DNA of 35,396 nt from Planctomycetota bacterium. Its GTDB lineage: Bacteria; Planctomycetota; Planctomycetia; Pirellulales; Pirellulaceae. Made by a program: the position numbers and the translations under genes. The stretch covers positions 1 to 35,396 of the forward strand of contig JAQBZB010000062.1 in the NCBI GenBank assembly GCA_027622275.1. The letters run 5' to 3'. A model generated the notes under the pieces. It saw nothing but the letters and a program-made list of their open reading frames with translations. It was not told where the DNA came from and searched no databases. Positions 23,969 through 31,030 of the stretch are shown here, piece after piece; position 1 is the first letter of the stretch, and each line of letters opens with the position of its first letter.

Positions 23969-25663
23969 ATGTCTCTCAAATTCATGACCGTTATAGCCGT
24001 CGCTTTCTGCGCACTCGTCATCGGTTGCGGGACCGAATCTGGGCCAATAACTTCCAAGTCGACGAACTATGAAGTCGGCGATGATTCGACGGGTGCGACA
24101 ACATCCAACGCCGCGGCTCCCGAAGCCACGGTTACGGCAGCGCTGTCGGACGCCACTTCCGTCGTCAATGGGCAGGTTCCGCCGCGACGCCCCGAGCCGA
24201 TGAAACAAACGCCCGCCGCCGGATCGAATTCGTCGGACATCGTGCAGCCAACTCCAGAGCAGCTCTTGACGGTGATTCGCCAGTTGCGTCAGCAGCAACC
24301 GAAGGGGGTGAATAACGAAGAAGTTATCGCGGACTTTGTGAACATTCAATCAAAACTCATTCCGGCCATCGACATGCTGCTTGCTCTGAAACCAGCCGAC
24401 GACACCGTCACGGAAGTCGCGGCCGCTAAAATCGAGGCTCTCACGGCCGTCTCGCAGTTGGGAGCGAAGGACGCGATGGAACAAGTGTTCGCCTTTATCG
24501 AGGAACTTGAACAGCATCCCAGCGAGAAGGTCAGCGCCTTCGGCCGGCAACAGTCTTTCGTCACGTTGCTCAACGCCTTCTCAACCGATCAGGTGACCGA
24601 TGCCCAGCAAGTAATCGATGCCTACAAGAAGCTGGCCGGGGAACAACCGAAGGAGGGCGGCCTGCTCGCGTTTGGACGCGATGTCGCCTCGCGGTTGATG
24701 GAGAAAGGACTGAATAACGAGGCGGCGGAGTTGTTGCGGTACACCGCCGGACTGGTCCAACCGACGCAGGACGCGAGGCTGAACGCCGCGGCTGACGCGA
24801 TTCTCGAACAGGCCAAGTTCGCGGAACTTGATTTGGGTACCAAACTGAGCGCGGTCGCCGAAGGGAAAGAAGGTGCGATCGAAGAGTTTACGAAGATGCT
24901 TGGCGAATTGACTGCAGGCGAAAAAGTCGGTCTCACGACTTTGCAAACGATCATGCAAATTGCCAGCATGCTCGAACCGGAACATGGGGACGCCGCCACG
25001 AAGGTCTATGATGTTCTCGAAGCGTCCTCGGCCAAGAGTTCGGACGAGGAATTCGCGGCGATCATCAAGGAGACGATTGACAAATATCGCCTGCGTTCCG
25101 CAATCGTCGGCAAACCATTCATCTTGGAAGGCAATCTGCTCGACGGAACGCCATTCGATTGGAATCAATACCAAGGGAAGGTGGTGCTCGTCGACTTCTG
25201 GGCGACGTGGTGCGGACCTTGCCTGCGAGAGATGCCGAACATTCGCGCCAATTTCGAGACGTATCGCGATCAGGGTTTTGAAGTCGTCGGCGTCAATCTC
25301 GACGAAGACGTCCAGGAACTCAAGGATTTCTCCTCGTTACAGCCGCTTCCTTGGCCGAGTGTGTTGAGCGCCGATCCGACCGCGGTTGGCTGGGAGCACC
25401 CGATGGCGGTGAGGAATGGTGTCGCAGCCATTCCATTTCTCGTGCTCGTCGATCGCGAAGGAATCGCGATCGCGTTGAACACGCGCGGCCCCGCGCTGGG
25501 CGAGAAACTGGCCGAACTGTTCCCCGATGCTGCTTCCGAAAGCGAGAAGCCGGCAGCAACGAAACCTGCCGACGACAAGCCGGCTGAGGCCGAACCGGCA
25601 TCGGAATCCGCGGCGGCAAATCCCGCGGAAGGAACTGCCAGCGACCCGGCTCCGCCCGAGTAA
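23969..25663 (+). CDS. TlpA-like thioredoxin lipoprotein
   Basis: A 564-residue lipoprotein. The lipobox LVIGC places the lipidated Cys at position 20, so the protein is probably membrane-anchored outside the cytoplasm. A helical, Ala/Glu-rich region (about 85-370) precedes a thioredoxin domain (about 375-525) with W414-C415-G-P-C418, GFEVVGVNLDEDV and the cis-Pro loop AIPFLVLVDREGI. The last 40 residues are a low-complexity Ala/Pro/Lys/Glu/Ser tail. The domain order and the sequence GKVVL(V/I)D.WATWCGPC match the upstream gene, so this is a diverged tandem paralogue. GAGG precedes the ATG. Confidence 0.88.
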   Translation: MSLKFMTVIAVAFCALVIGCGTESGPITSKSTNYEVGDDSTGATTSNAAAPEATVTAALSDATSVVNGQVPPRRPEPMKQTPAAGSNSSDIVQPTPEQLLTVIRQLRQQQPKGVNNEEVIADFVNIQSKLIPAIDMLLALKPADDTVTEVAAAKIEALTAVSQLGAKDAMEQVFAFIEELEQHPSEKVSAFGRQQSFVTLLNAFSTDQVTDAQQVIDAYKKLAGEQPKEGGLLAFGRDVASRLMEKGLNNEAAELLRYTAGLVQPTQDARLNAAADAILEQAKFAELDLGTKLSAVAEGKEGAIEEFTKMLGELTAGEKVGLTTLQTIMQIASMLEPEHGDAATKVYDVLEASSAKSSDEEFAAIIKETIDKYRLRSAIVGKPFILEGNLLDGTPFDWNQYQGKVVLVDFWATWCGPCLREMPNIRANFETYRDQGFEVVGVNLDEDVQELKDFSSLQPLPWPSVLSADPTAVGWEHPMAVRNGVAAIPFLVLVDREGIAIALNTRGPALGEKLAELFPDAASESEKPAATKPADDKPAEAEPASESAAANPAEGTASDPAPPE

Positions 25664-25673
25664 CGCCTTCGAA

Positions 25674-26165
25674 TTACGCCTCTGCCGCATTCACATACGG
25701 CACGACGGATTCGACTCCCGCGATGACCGTCAAGGACTGATCGGGCACTGGCTGATCGGGCACTGGCCGATCGATGGCGGATAGAAAGCGGCCGCCGTTC
25801 TCGTACCATCCGTGTCCATTGAATCGGCACCAAGTCAGGTCCATCAGCATTTCCACGCGTTCTGACAATTCGCAATCAAAGCTCACGATCACGCGGCGAT
25901 ACGACACCGGATGCTGGTAGTAAAAGTCGAACCCCTGATTGGTGAGATGCTTGCCGAGAACAACGATCGGCTCACCAACGATTTCGTTGCGAGCGTTCAC
26001 CGGAAGCAAACGGACCGGGTATGGAAACGGGTGTCGCTTGTGACGCCGCCGCTCGTCATGGGAGCGGTTTGGCGACGCCCCCTGCAGCGCGAACTGAACG
26101 CATCGCTCAATCTGTTCGTCCACGCCCATTCGCCGCTTCGCATTGCCACGAGATTCTTGTTGCAC
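25674..26165 (-). CDS. PilZ-like domain protein
   Basis: A 163-residue cytosolic protein. The block RRRHKRHPFPYPVRLLPVN, then GKHLTNQGFDFYYQHP and YENGGRFL, follows the layout of PilZ c-di-GMP-binding domains (an RxxxR-like basic turn, then a strand ending near Gly). However, the second motif reads LTNQG rather than (D/N)xSxxG, so binding is uncertain. The C-terminus contains a tandem repeat VPDQPVPDQ from a 15-bp duplication. The start is GTG at 26165, supported by GAGGAG 6 bases ahead. It converges with the TlpA lipoprotein gene, with stops only 10 bases apart. Confidence 0.6.
   Translation of the reverse strand: MQQESRGNAKRRMGVDEQIERCVQFALQGASPNRSHDERRRHKRHPFPYPVRLLPVNARNEIVGEPIVVLGKHLTNQGFDFYYQHPVSYRRVIVSFDCELSERVEMLMDLTWCRFNGHGWYENGGRFLSAIDRPVPDQPVPDQSLTVIAGVESVVPYVNAAEA
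25737..25766. repeat. 15-bp perfect tandem duplication
   Basis: ctgatcgggcactgg occurs twice in direct succession (25737-25751 and 25752-25766). It lies inside the 3' end of the PilZ-like gene and keeps the frame, adding five residues (VPDQP repeat). A third, partial copy follows (ccgatcg). Confidence 0.85.
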
Positions 26166-26232
26166 GGTTCTCTCCTCATGGGGGCGCGGAGCGGAAGATG
26201 TGTCCAGACAAATACACTAACCCGGATTATTC

Positions 26233-26305
26233 ATCAGCCGCCTGGCGCTAGCCTGCGGTTCTCGCGAACTTCGAGAGAACCGCTCGCTAGCGCGTGGCGG
26301 CTGAT
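26233..26305. repeat. Long hairpin repeat, planctomycete type
   Basis: The arms atcagccgcctggcgctagc... and ...gctagcgcgtggcggctgat pair over more than 30 positions with only two 2-base mismatches, closing on a loop near gcgaacttc. It lies in the 215-base gap between the PilZ-like gene and the TPR gene. The sequence looks like the cagccgcc...gctagc hairpins I associate with planctomycete intergenic regions, though I could not confirm other copies here. Confidence 0.65.
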
Positions 26306-26380
26306 TTGCGCGAGTGGAGCGCAAAAGTCTCGTGCATCCGTAACGAATGGCGGATCACGAAAGGCCATTAGTCATATACG

Positions 26381-27643
26381 TCACAGATCGGCAGTCGTCA
26401 AACGGCTGGCGGCGTTTTGGAGCTGTGGATCGGTTGGATCAAGTTCCAGTCCCCAGCGCATGAGTCTGTCCGACTCGTCGCGGCGTCCACCGCGTTCCAA
26501 CCGTTCGGCGGCTGCTTGAATTGCAAGCGAGCGATAGCGGGAGATCTCGGCCAAGTCATCGAACCATTCGCCTGCCTCCTCGAACAACTTAGCGGCACGC
26601 TCAAGATCGCCACTCTCATAGAACGAACTCGCCCACTGTCCGAGAACAGCCAAGCGACCGCGATCGAACAAGGCAACCTCGGGGCGTCGCTGGCGGGCCG
26701 CGTGAAGAATCTGCATCGCCTCGGCATAGCGACGTTCCTCGCACAAATCGACTGCCCACCGCTGGTGAATATGAACGTCATTGGCCAACAAGGGCTCGAA
26801 TTCGGAATGTTCGCGGCAACCTTCTTGGATCAACTCGACTGCCCGCTCAAAGTTCCCCGCATCACATTCCGCCAACGCCCAGTTATTCAAGCCGGCTGCC
26901 ATGTTATCCCGAGTCGGCTCGTCCGCCGGATCGAGCAACTGGCTGGTCCGCAACAAGGCAATCGCCTGGTCAAAGTCCTTCTTTTCCAAGAGCGAAACGC
27001 CGCGATTGTAGTAGATTTTGGCCAATAGCTGGACGTCCGATAGCTGACGCGTCACTTGCCCTTGCGTCCGGAGCACTTGCGCCTGCGGATCGCGGCGCAC
27101 GACATCGAACCATTCACGGCAGGTCGTCTCGACGTCGCAGGTCTGATCTTCCAGAAACCGGCTTCGCACGTGCGTGTTCGTCGCTACGGCAACCGGCGAC
27201 AGACCGTGAACGTGGCAGATGCAATGGTACAAGATCGTCGCCGTGACACAGTTGTAATCGCCCTCGTCCAGCGTCCGGTCAAGCTCGGTACAAGTACTGT
27301 GATACTGACCTGTCAGGATCTCGCTGTGCAGGAATTGATAAACGCGCTCCGAAGTTGTGATTGCCGTCGGCCCATCGCCGCCGGAGGTAACAATCGCCGC
27401 AATGCGATGGGCGAAGTCCGAGCGATAGTGCTCAACTTTTTGCAGGTCGGTCACACCACTGGCAATCAGGGCACCTTCCAGCAATGAAAAATCATCCAAC
27501 GAATCGTCCGTGGCATCCGCCAGCAGAAGCTGCTCCGTCACCGCGGGATCATCCGCGCGGACCTGTGCTGTCGTTGTAACCGATCCAAGTAAGATCGAAG
27601 CGACAACGATCGGCAAGTTGCGGATTGTCGGCCGTACAATCAT
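26381..27643 (-). CDS. Secreted transglutaminase-like/TPR protein
   Basis: A 420-residue exported protein. Residues 1-31 form a signal peptide (LPIVVASILLGSVTT, cleaved near VRA-DD). An N-terminal domain (about 60-190) looks like a transglutaminase or SirB1-type fold: C132 in GDYNCVTATILYH, followed by H158 in ATNTHVRSRF as possible Cys-His pair. From about 220 onward there are TPR-like helices (IYYNRGVSLLEKKDFDQAIA, NNWALAECDAGNFERAVELI and others). The function is unknown. GTG at 27646 is also possible, but ATG 27643 has AGGA at better spacing. It is divergent from the motor-like operon, sharing a 180-base regulatory region. Confidence 0.72.
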   Translation of the reverse strand: MIVRPTIRNLPIVVASILLGSVTTTAQVRADDPAVTEQLLLADATDDSLDDFSLLEGALIASGVTDLQKVEHYRSDFAHRIAAIVTSGGDGPTAITTSERVYQFLHSEILTGQYHSTCTELDRTLDEGDYNCVTATILYHCICHVHGLSPVAVATNTHVRSRFLEDQTCDVETTCREWFDVVRRDPQAQVLRTQGQVTRQLSDVQLLAKIYYNRGVSLLEKKDFDQAIALLRTSQLLDPADEPTRDNMAAGLNNWALAECDAGNFERAVELIQEGCREHSEFEPLLANDVHIHQRWAVDLCEERRYAEAMQILHAARQRRPEVALFDRGRLAVLGQWASSFYESGDLERAAKLFEEAGEWFDDLAEISRYRSLAIQAAAERLERGGRRDESDRLMRWGLELDPTDPQLQNAASRLTTADL

Positions 27644-27711
27644 CACGACTGGTCCTGCTGGTTTCCGAAGGCCACAAACGACCCACTTGACGAGTCACTT
27701 TGGAAACATAG

Positions 27712-27748
27712 GTTGCGAAAATGCAACAGGCGGAGAAGTTTTCGCAAC
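27712..27748. promoter_or_regulatory. 10-bp inverted repeat before the motor-like operon
   Basis: gttgcgaaaa (27712-27721) and ttttcgcaac (27739-27748) are perfect inverted repeats 17 bases apart, in the divergent region between the transglutaminase-like gene and the operon. The right arm is followed by ttgaca (27756-27761). It could be an operator serving both directions or the end of a transcript. Confidence 0.45.
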
Positions 27749-27825
27749 TTGCCCAGTTGACAGCGTGATTAGAATTGTGGCTGATAGGAGGCTCACCGAA
27801 GTTCCTCCAGTGCCTCCCTCCATTG

Positions 27826-29391
27826 ATGGTGCAATCTCAAGTGAATCTTTTGCTGGCGTCTGGCCTGACCGACATGATTGGCAGCCACTGGTCGATCGTA
27901 CTCGCGGTCGGCCTGTTGTTTTTTGCGGTCCAGATCACCCTCTGTTTCCGTTTCTTTCGCTGGCTGAGCAAATACGTCCGGACACTGACCACTCTGAGCG
28001 AAGATGCGGAGCGCGGAGGCGACGGGCGGAAGAACATCGAACAGCTGGCGGCTCATTTTCCGTGGTTGAAATGGGTGAACAGCAACTTTCCTACGGGAAC
28101 GACCACACCGGGTAACTACACGCGCGAAGACGTCTTGCACGAACTCGACACACGGATCGCAAGCAGCTCCGATTATTTGTTGCTTCAGCGGATGGGAGTG
28201 ATGGCTCCGTTGTTGGGCGTGATTCTGACCGTCCTCGGGTTCCCGTTCATTCAACTGCCCGAGACGGAAGATCCCAGTCTCGACCAAATGCTGGATGTTG
28301 TCACACCCTTGGTTGCCGGTGTCGGCACCGGTGCGGTTCTCGCGCTGATTAATCAGTGGCTCTTGCACATCGCCGGCGGCCGCGCCGAAGCGATGCGAAT
28401 GATCGGCCGGACTTGGTTCGATTCCGCGATTTGGTATTCGGTCGGCTTGGACACGCAGGCGGCGACGGTCAAGGCGATCGCGGCCATCGAGCGGATGGCC
28501 AAGTCGGTTTCGGAATCGGCGGACCATCAGGCCGAGAACGCTCACCGCTTGGTCGAATCGACATCGGCCATACGGCACGCGGCGGCCGAGTTCCGGGAAA
28601 TCGTTCAAGTCTTTGGCACCGACATCAAGGATCTACCCGACACCTTGCGCGATGTGCGCGATGCCAGCGCCGCATCGGCCCAGGCGCTCAACGCTTTGAT
28701 TCCGGTTGGCCAGCGGGCCGTTGCCGGACTTGATGTCTCGGTCTCCGCATTCCGCACGTCCGTGGAGCAGGACTTCATCCCGGCGGCGACGCGGCATCGC
28801 GAGTCGCTCGATTCTCTGTCCGACTGCAACTTGAAGGCGCTGGGCGATTCGTCGTCGCGAATCCAGGCAGCGGCAAAGGCAGTGACGGAAGGAACGGCGC
28901 TCTTCAGCAAAGTCTTGGGCGAACAGTCACAATTCTCCGAACTTCTGAATCCCATTCAGCAGACGCTGCACGAGTCGATCGATCGGCTCTCGAAATCGGG
29001 AGCCCAGTTGGAAGCGACGGTAAACACCGAGATGAATCCTTCGCAGCGGGCATTTAGCGAAGCGGCAGCGTCGTTCACCACATCCGCCTCGCAATTGGCA
29101 AGCTTCATCGAAAAAGGCGTTGAACCCGCGACGAAACGGCTCGCCGAACTGCATCGGACGCTCGCGGGGCTGGAACAGACCGCGAAAGCCATGCAGGAAT
29201 TTGGCCGCGCCGGCGGCGACGTCGACCGGATTACGAAATCGCTGGCCGACGCTGCCGACGTCGCCGATGCCATCGCGGCTTTGCCGGGTCAGATCCGTGA
29301 AGCGCTCGACCAGCACGCCGAGGCCCAGGCCGTGGTCGCTGGTTCCAAAGGGAAGTTGATGGGTTGGCTCCGCAGCCGTCCGGTTGAATAA
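27826..29391 (+). CDS. MotA/TolQ/ExbB-like membrane protein with long tail
   Basis: A 521-residue inner-membrane protein with the topology of the proton-channel family: helix 1 at about 20-44, a cytoplasmic segment of about 80 residues, helix 2 at 124-146 and helix 3 at 158-184. Helix 2 carries MAPLLGVILTVLGF, matching the family aP-lG-lGTvlG pattern, and helix 3 reads VVTPLVAGVGTGAVLALINQ, like the aL-tTa-GL-vAi pattern. The remaining 330 residues are helical, Ala/Ser/Glu-rich and predicted cytoplasmic, reminiscent of the tail of ZorA. No flagellar or Tol/Ton partner is nearby. The ATG at 27826 is the best start but lacks a good ribosome-binding site; an AGGAGG at 27786-27791 is 34 bases away. 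Confidence 0.72.
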   Translation: MVQSQVNLLLASGLTDMIGSHWSIVLAVGLLFFAVQITLCFRFFRWLSKYVRTLTTLSEDAERGGDGRKNIEQLAAHFPWLKWVNSNFPTGTTTPGNYTREDVLHELDTRIASSSDYLLLQRMGVMAPLLGVILTVLGFPFIQLPETEDPSLDQMLDVVTPLVAGVGTGAVLALINQWLLHIAGGRAEAMRMIGRTWFDSAIWYSVGLDTQAATVKAIAAIERMAKSVSESADHQAENAHRLVESTSAIRHAAAEFREIVQVFGTDIKDLPDTLRDVRDASAASAQALNALIPVGQRAVAGLDVSVSAFRTSVEQDFIPAATRHRESLDSLSDCNLKALGDSSSRIQAAAKAVTEGTALFSKVLGEQSQFSELLNPIQQTLHESIDRLSKSGAQLEATVNTEMNPSQRAFSEAAASFTTSASQLASFIEKGVEPATKRLAELHRTLAGLEQTAKAMQEFGRAGGDVDRITKSLADAADVADAIAALPGQIREALDQHAEAQAVVAGSKGKLMGWLRSRPVE

Positions 29392-29418
29392 TGGATTACC
29401 CAACGGGAGGAAACCGCC

Positions 29419-30861
29419 ATGCAACTTGAAAGAGCATCGTCACATTCGGGCGAGGCCGGTCTCGCCGGATGGATCTCGACCAACGACGTTACGCTGTTCA
29501 CCATGGTCCTCGTGGTGCTGATCGCGTTGCTTTTGAACAGCAATCTGCTGAAGAAGTCGAAGGCGCTCGACGAGAAGTCGGCCGAAGCGAAGACGTTGCT
29601 CCAGGATCTGGATTCGACCAGTGCCGAGCTTGGAGCGACGTCGCAGCAGCGCGACTCGCTCGACGAACAGTTGGAGGCCAGCAGGCTGGATCTCAAAACG
29701 ACGAGCGAATCACTGCGGATCACTCAGGAAGAACGGGCGGCGTTGAAGAAGCAGCTGGATGAGACGATGTCGCATGTCGCGAGCCTGACCGATAAGCTCG
29801 CAGGTCTCAAGCTCGAAAAGACCGATCTGGAAATCGCGAAGTCGGTCTTGGAGAAGCAGAAGGAAGATCTGACAACGCAGGCAGGCACGCTGACAAAGGA
29901 GAAAACGACGCTCAACGATCAGCTTGCGACGCTCACCGAAAAGCTCCAGGAAAAGTTGGATGCACTGAAGGACGTCGAAGTGCAGCGGGAGCGTCTTGAG
30001 AAACAAGCCGATGAACTCGACAAGATCGTGCTAGGACTGCAAGCGAAACTCAACGCCGCCGGAACCGATTTGGTCGCCATGCGGAAGTTAAGCGAGCAGG
30101 AGAAGGCGCTCGCCGCGGCCCAGCTCAAGGCACTTGAAGAGAAGACAGCCACGGAATCGGCCAGGGCGGAAGATTACCTGGCTCGTCTGCGTCGCGCTGC
30201 GGAACTGTTCAAGGGCCTGCAGGCTGACAAGAAGAATCTCACGACCCAGTTGACCGACGCCGAACAGCGATTCCAGCAACAGTTGCTCGTCGAAACGCGG
30301 ATTAACCGCGAGCTGGTCGGGATCAAAGGTGACTTGAAACGCGTGGCCGTGCTGTTCGACGCATCGGGCAGCATGAAACAGGCCGGCAACGGCGGCGGGG
30401 ACCGCTGGCAGGAGGCACAACAGATTGCTCGGACCTGGTTACAACATCTAGACGTCGATGAATGTGTCTTGATTGTCTATTCGTCCGATGTGCGGACGTT
30501 CCCGGCGGACGGGACGCTGGCCAACGTTCGTGGCGAGAACGGCGAGGCCGCGCGGCACGCGTTGCTCGAACACCTTACCGGCGTCGAGCCGAAGGGTTGG
30601 ACCAATACACTCGAAGCCATGCGGAAGGCCTACGCGTACGAAGGCATCGATTCGATGATATTGTTTTCCGACGGAGCCCCGACGAATCCGAATCTCGGAC
30701 GATTCGATCAAGCCGTCGCCGACGAGATTTATGCGTTGTGCCGCGAGCATGAAAAGATTCCGGTGAACACCGTCGGCTTGGGCAATTACTTCGACGCCGA
30801 CCTGGGCACCTTCCTCCGCACGGTGGCCAGCGTCACCGGCGGGTCATTTCTTGGGCGCTAA
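29419..30861 (+). CDS. Membrane-anchored coiled-coil vWA-domain protein
   Basis: A 480-residue protein in three parts. Residues 18-42 (WISTNDVTLFTMVLVVLIAL, then LLN) form one membrane helix preceded by an Asp (D23), like the MotB/ExbD/ZorB helix. Residues 44-305 form a long, heptad-rich coiled coil with many Glu, Lys and Leu. Residues 308-480 form a von Willebrand A domain with an intact MIDAS: D314-A-S-G-S, T395 in WTNT and D418 in FSDGAP. Most MotB or ZorB proteins end instead in an OmpA-like peptidoglycan-binding domain, which is absent here. The ATG has GGGAGGAAA upstream and lies 27 bases after the partner gene, so they form an operon. Confidence 0.8.
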   Translation: MQLERASSHSGEAGLAGWISTNDVTLFTMVLVVLIALLLNSNLLKKSKALDEKSAEAKTLLQDLDSTSAELGATSQQRDSLDEQLEASRLDLKTTSESLRITQEERAALKKQLDETMSHVASLTDKLAGLKLEKTDLEIAKSVLEKQKEDLTTQAGTLTKEKTTLNDQLATLTEKLQEKLDALKDVEVQRERLEKQADELDKIVLGLQAKLNAAGTDLVAMRKLSEQEKALAAAQLKALEEKTATESARAEDYLARLRRAAELFKGLQADKKNLTTQLTDAEQRFQQQLLVETRINRELVGIKGDLKRVAVLFDASGSMKQAGNGGGDRWQEAQQIARTWLQHLDVDECVLIVYSSDVRTFPADGTLANVRGENGEAARHALLEHLTGVEPKGWTNTLEAMRKAYAYEGIDSMILFSDGAPTNPNLGRFDQAVADEIYALCREHEKIPVNTVGLGNYFDADLGTFLRTVASVTGGSFLGR

Positions 30862-30908
30862 GGGAACTAAGGACCGTTCCAGAAACAAGAGTCCGATATT
30901 GAAGTGGC

Positions 30909-30953
30909 GGTGGCTTCCAGCCGCCGTTGAATAGGTGGCGGCTGGAAGCCACC
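30909..30953. repeat. 17-bp perfect hairpin after the vWA gene
   Basis: ggtggcttccagccgcc (30909-30925) and ggcggctggaagccacc (30937-30953) are perfect inverted repeats with an 11-base loop. It sits between the vWA gene and the permease, where a terminator would be expected, but has no T tract. The cagccgcc core is shared with the hairpin at 26233-26305. Confidence 0.7.
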
Positions 30954-31030
30954 ACTACGCCAGCTATATCTCGATCGGTCCTAACGCGCAGGCCGCGCCG
31001 GCGTCAAAGGGCTCCGCGTGAAAGGATTCC

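Noticed and set aside
27775-27825. 17-residue extension of the channel subunit from a TTG
   Set aside because: TTG start without a ribosome-binding site; the AGGAGG there lies downstream of it.
28927-29424. 165-residue frame opposite the channel-subunit gene
   Set aside because: Antisense shadow of an Ala/Ser-rich helical tail.
27826-30861. Complete Zorya defence system
   Set aside because: No ZorC, ZorD or ZorE-like gene follows, and the second protein ends in a vWA rather than an OmpA-like domain.
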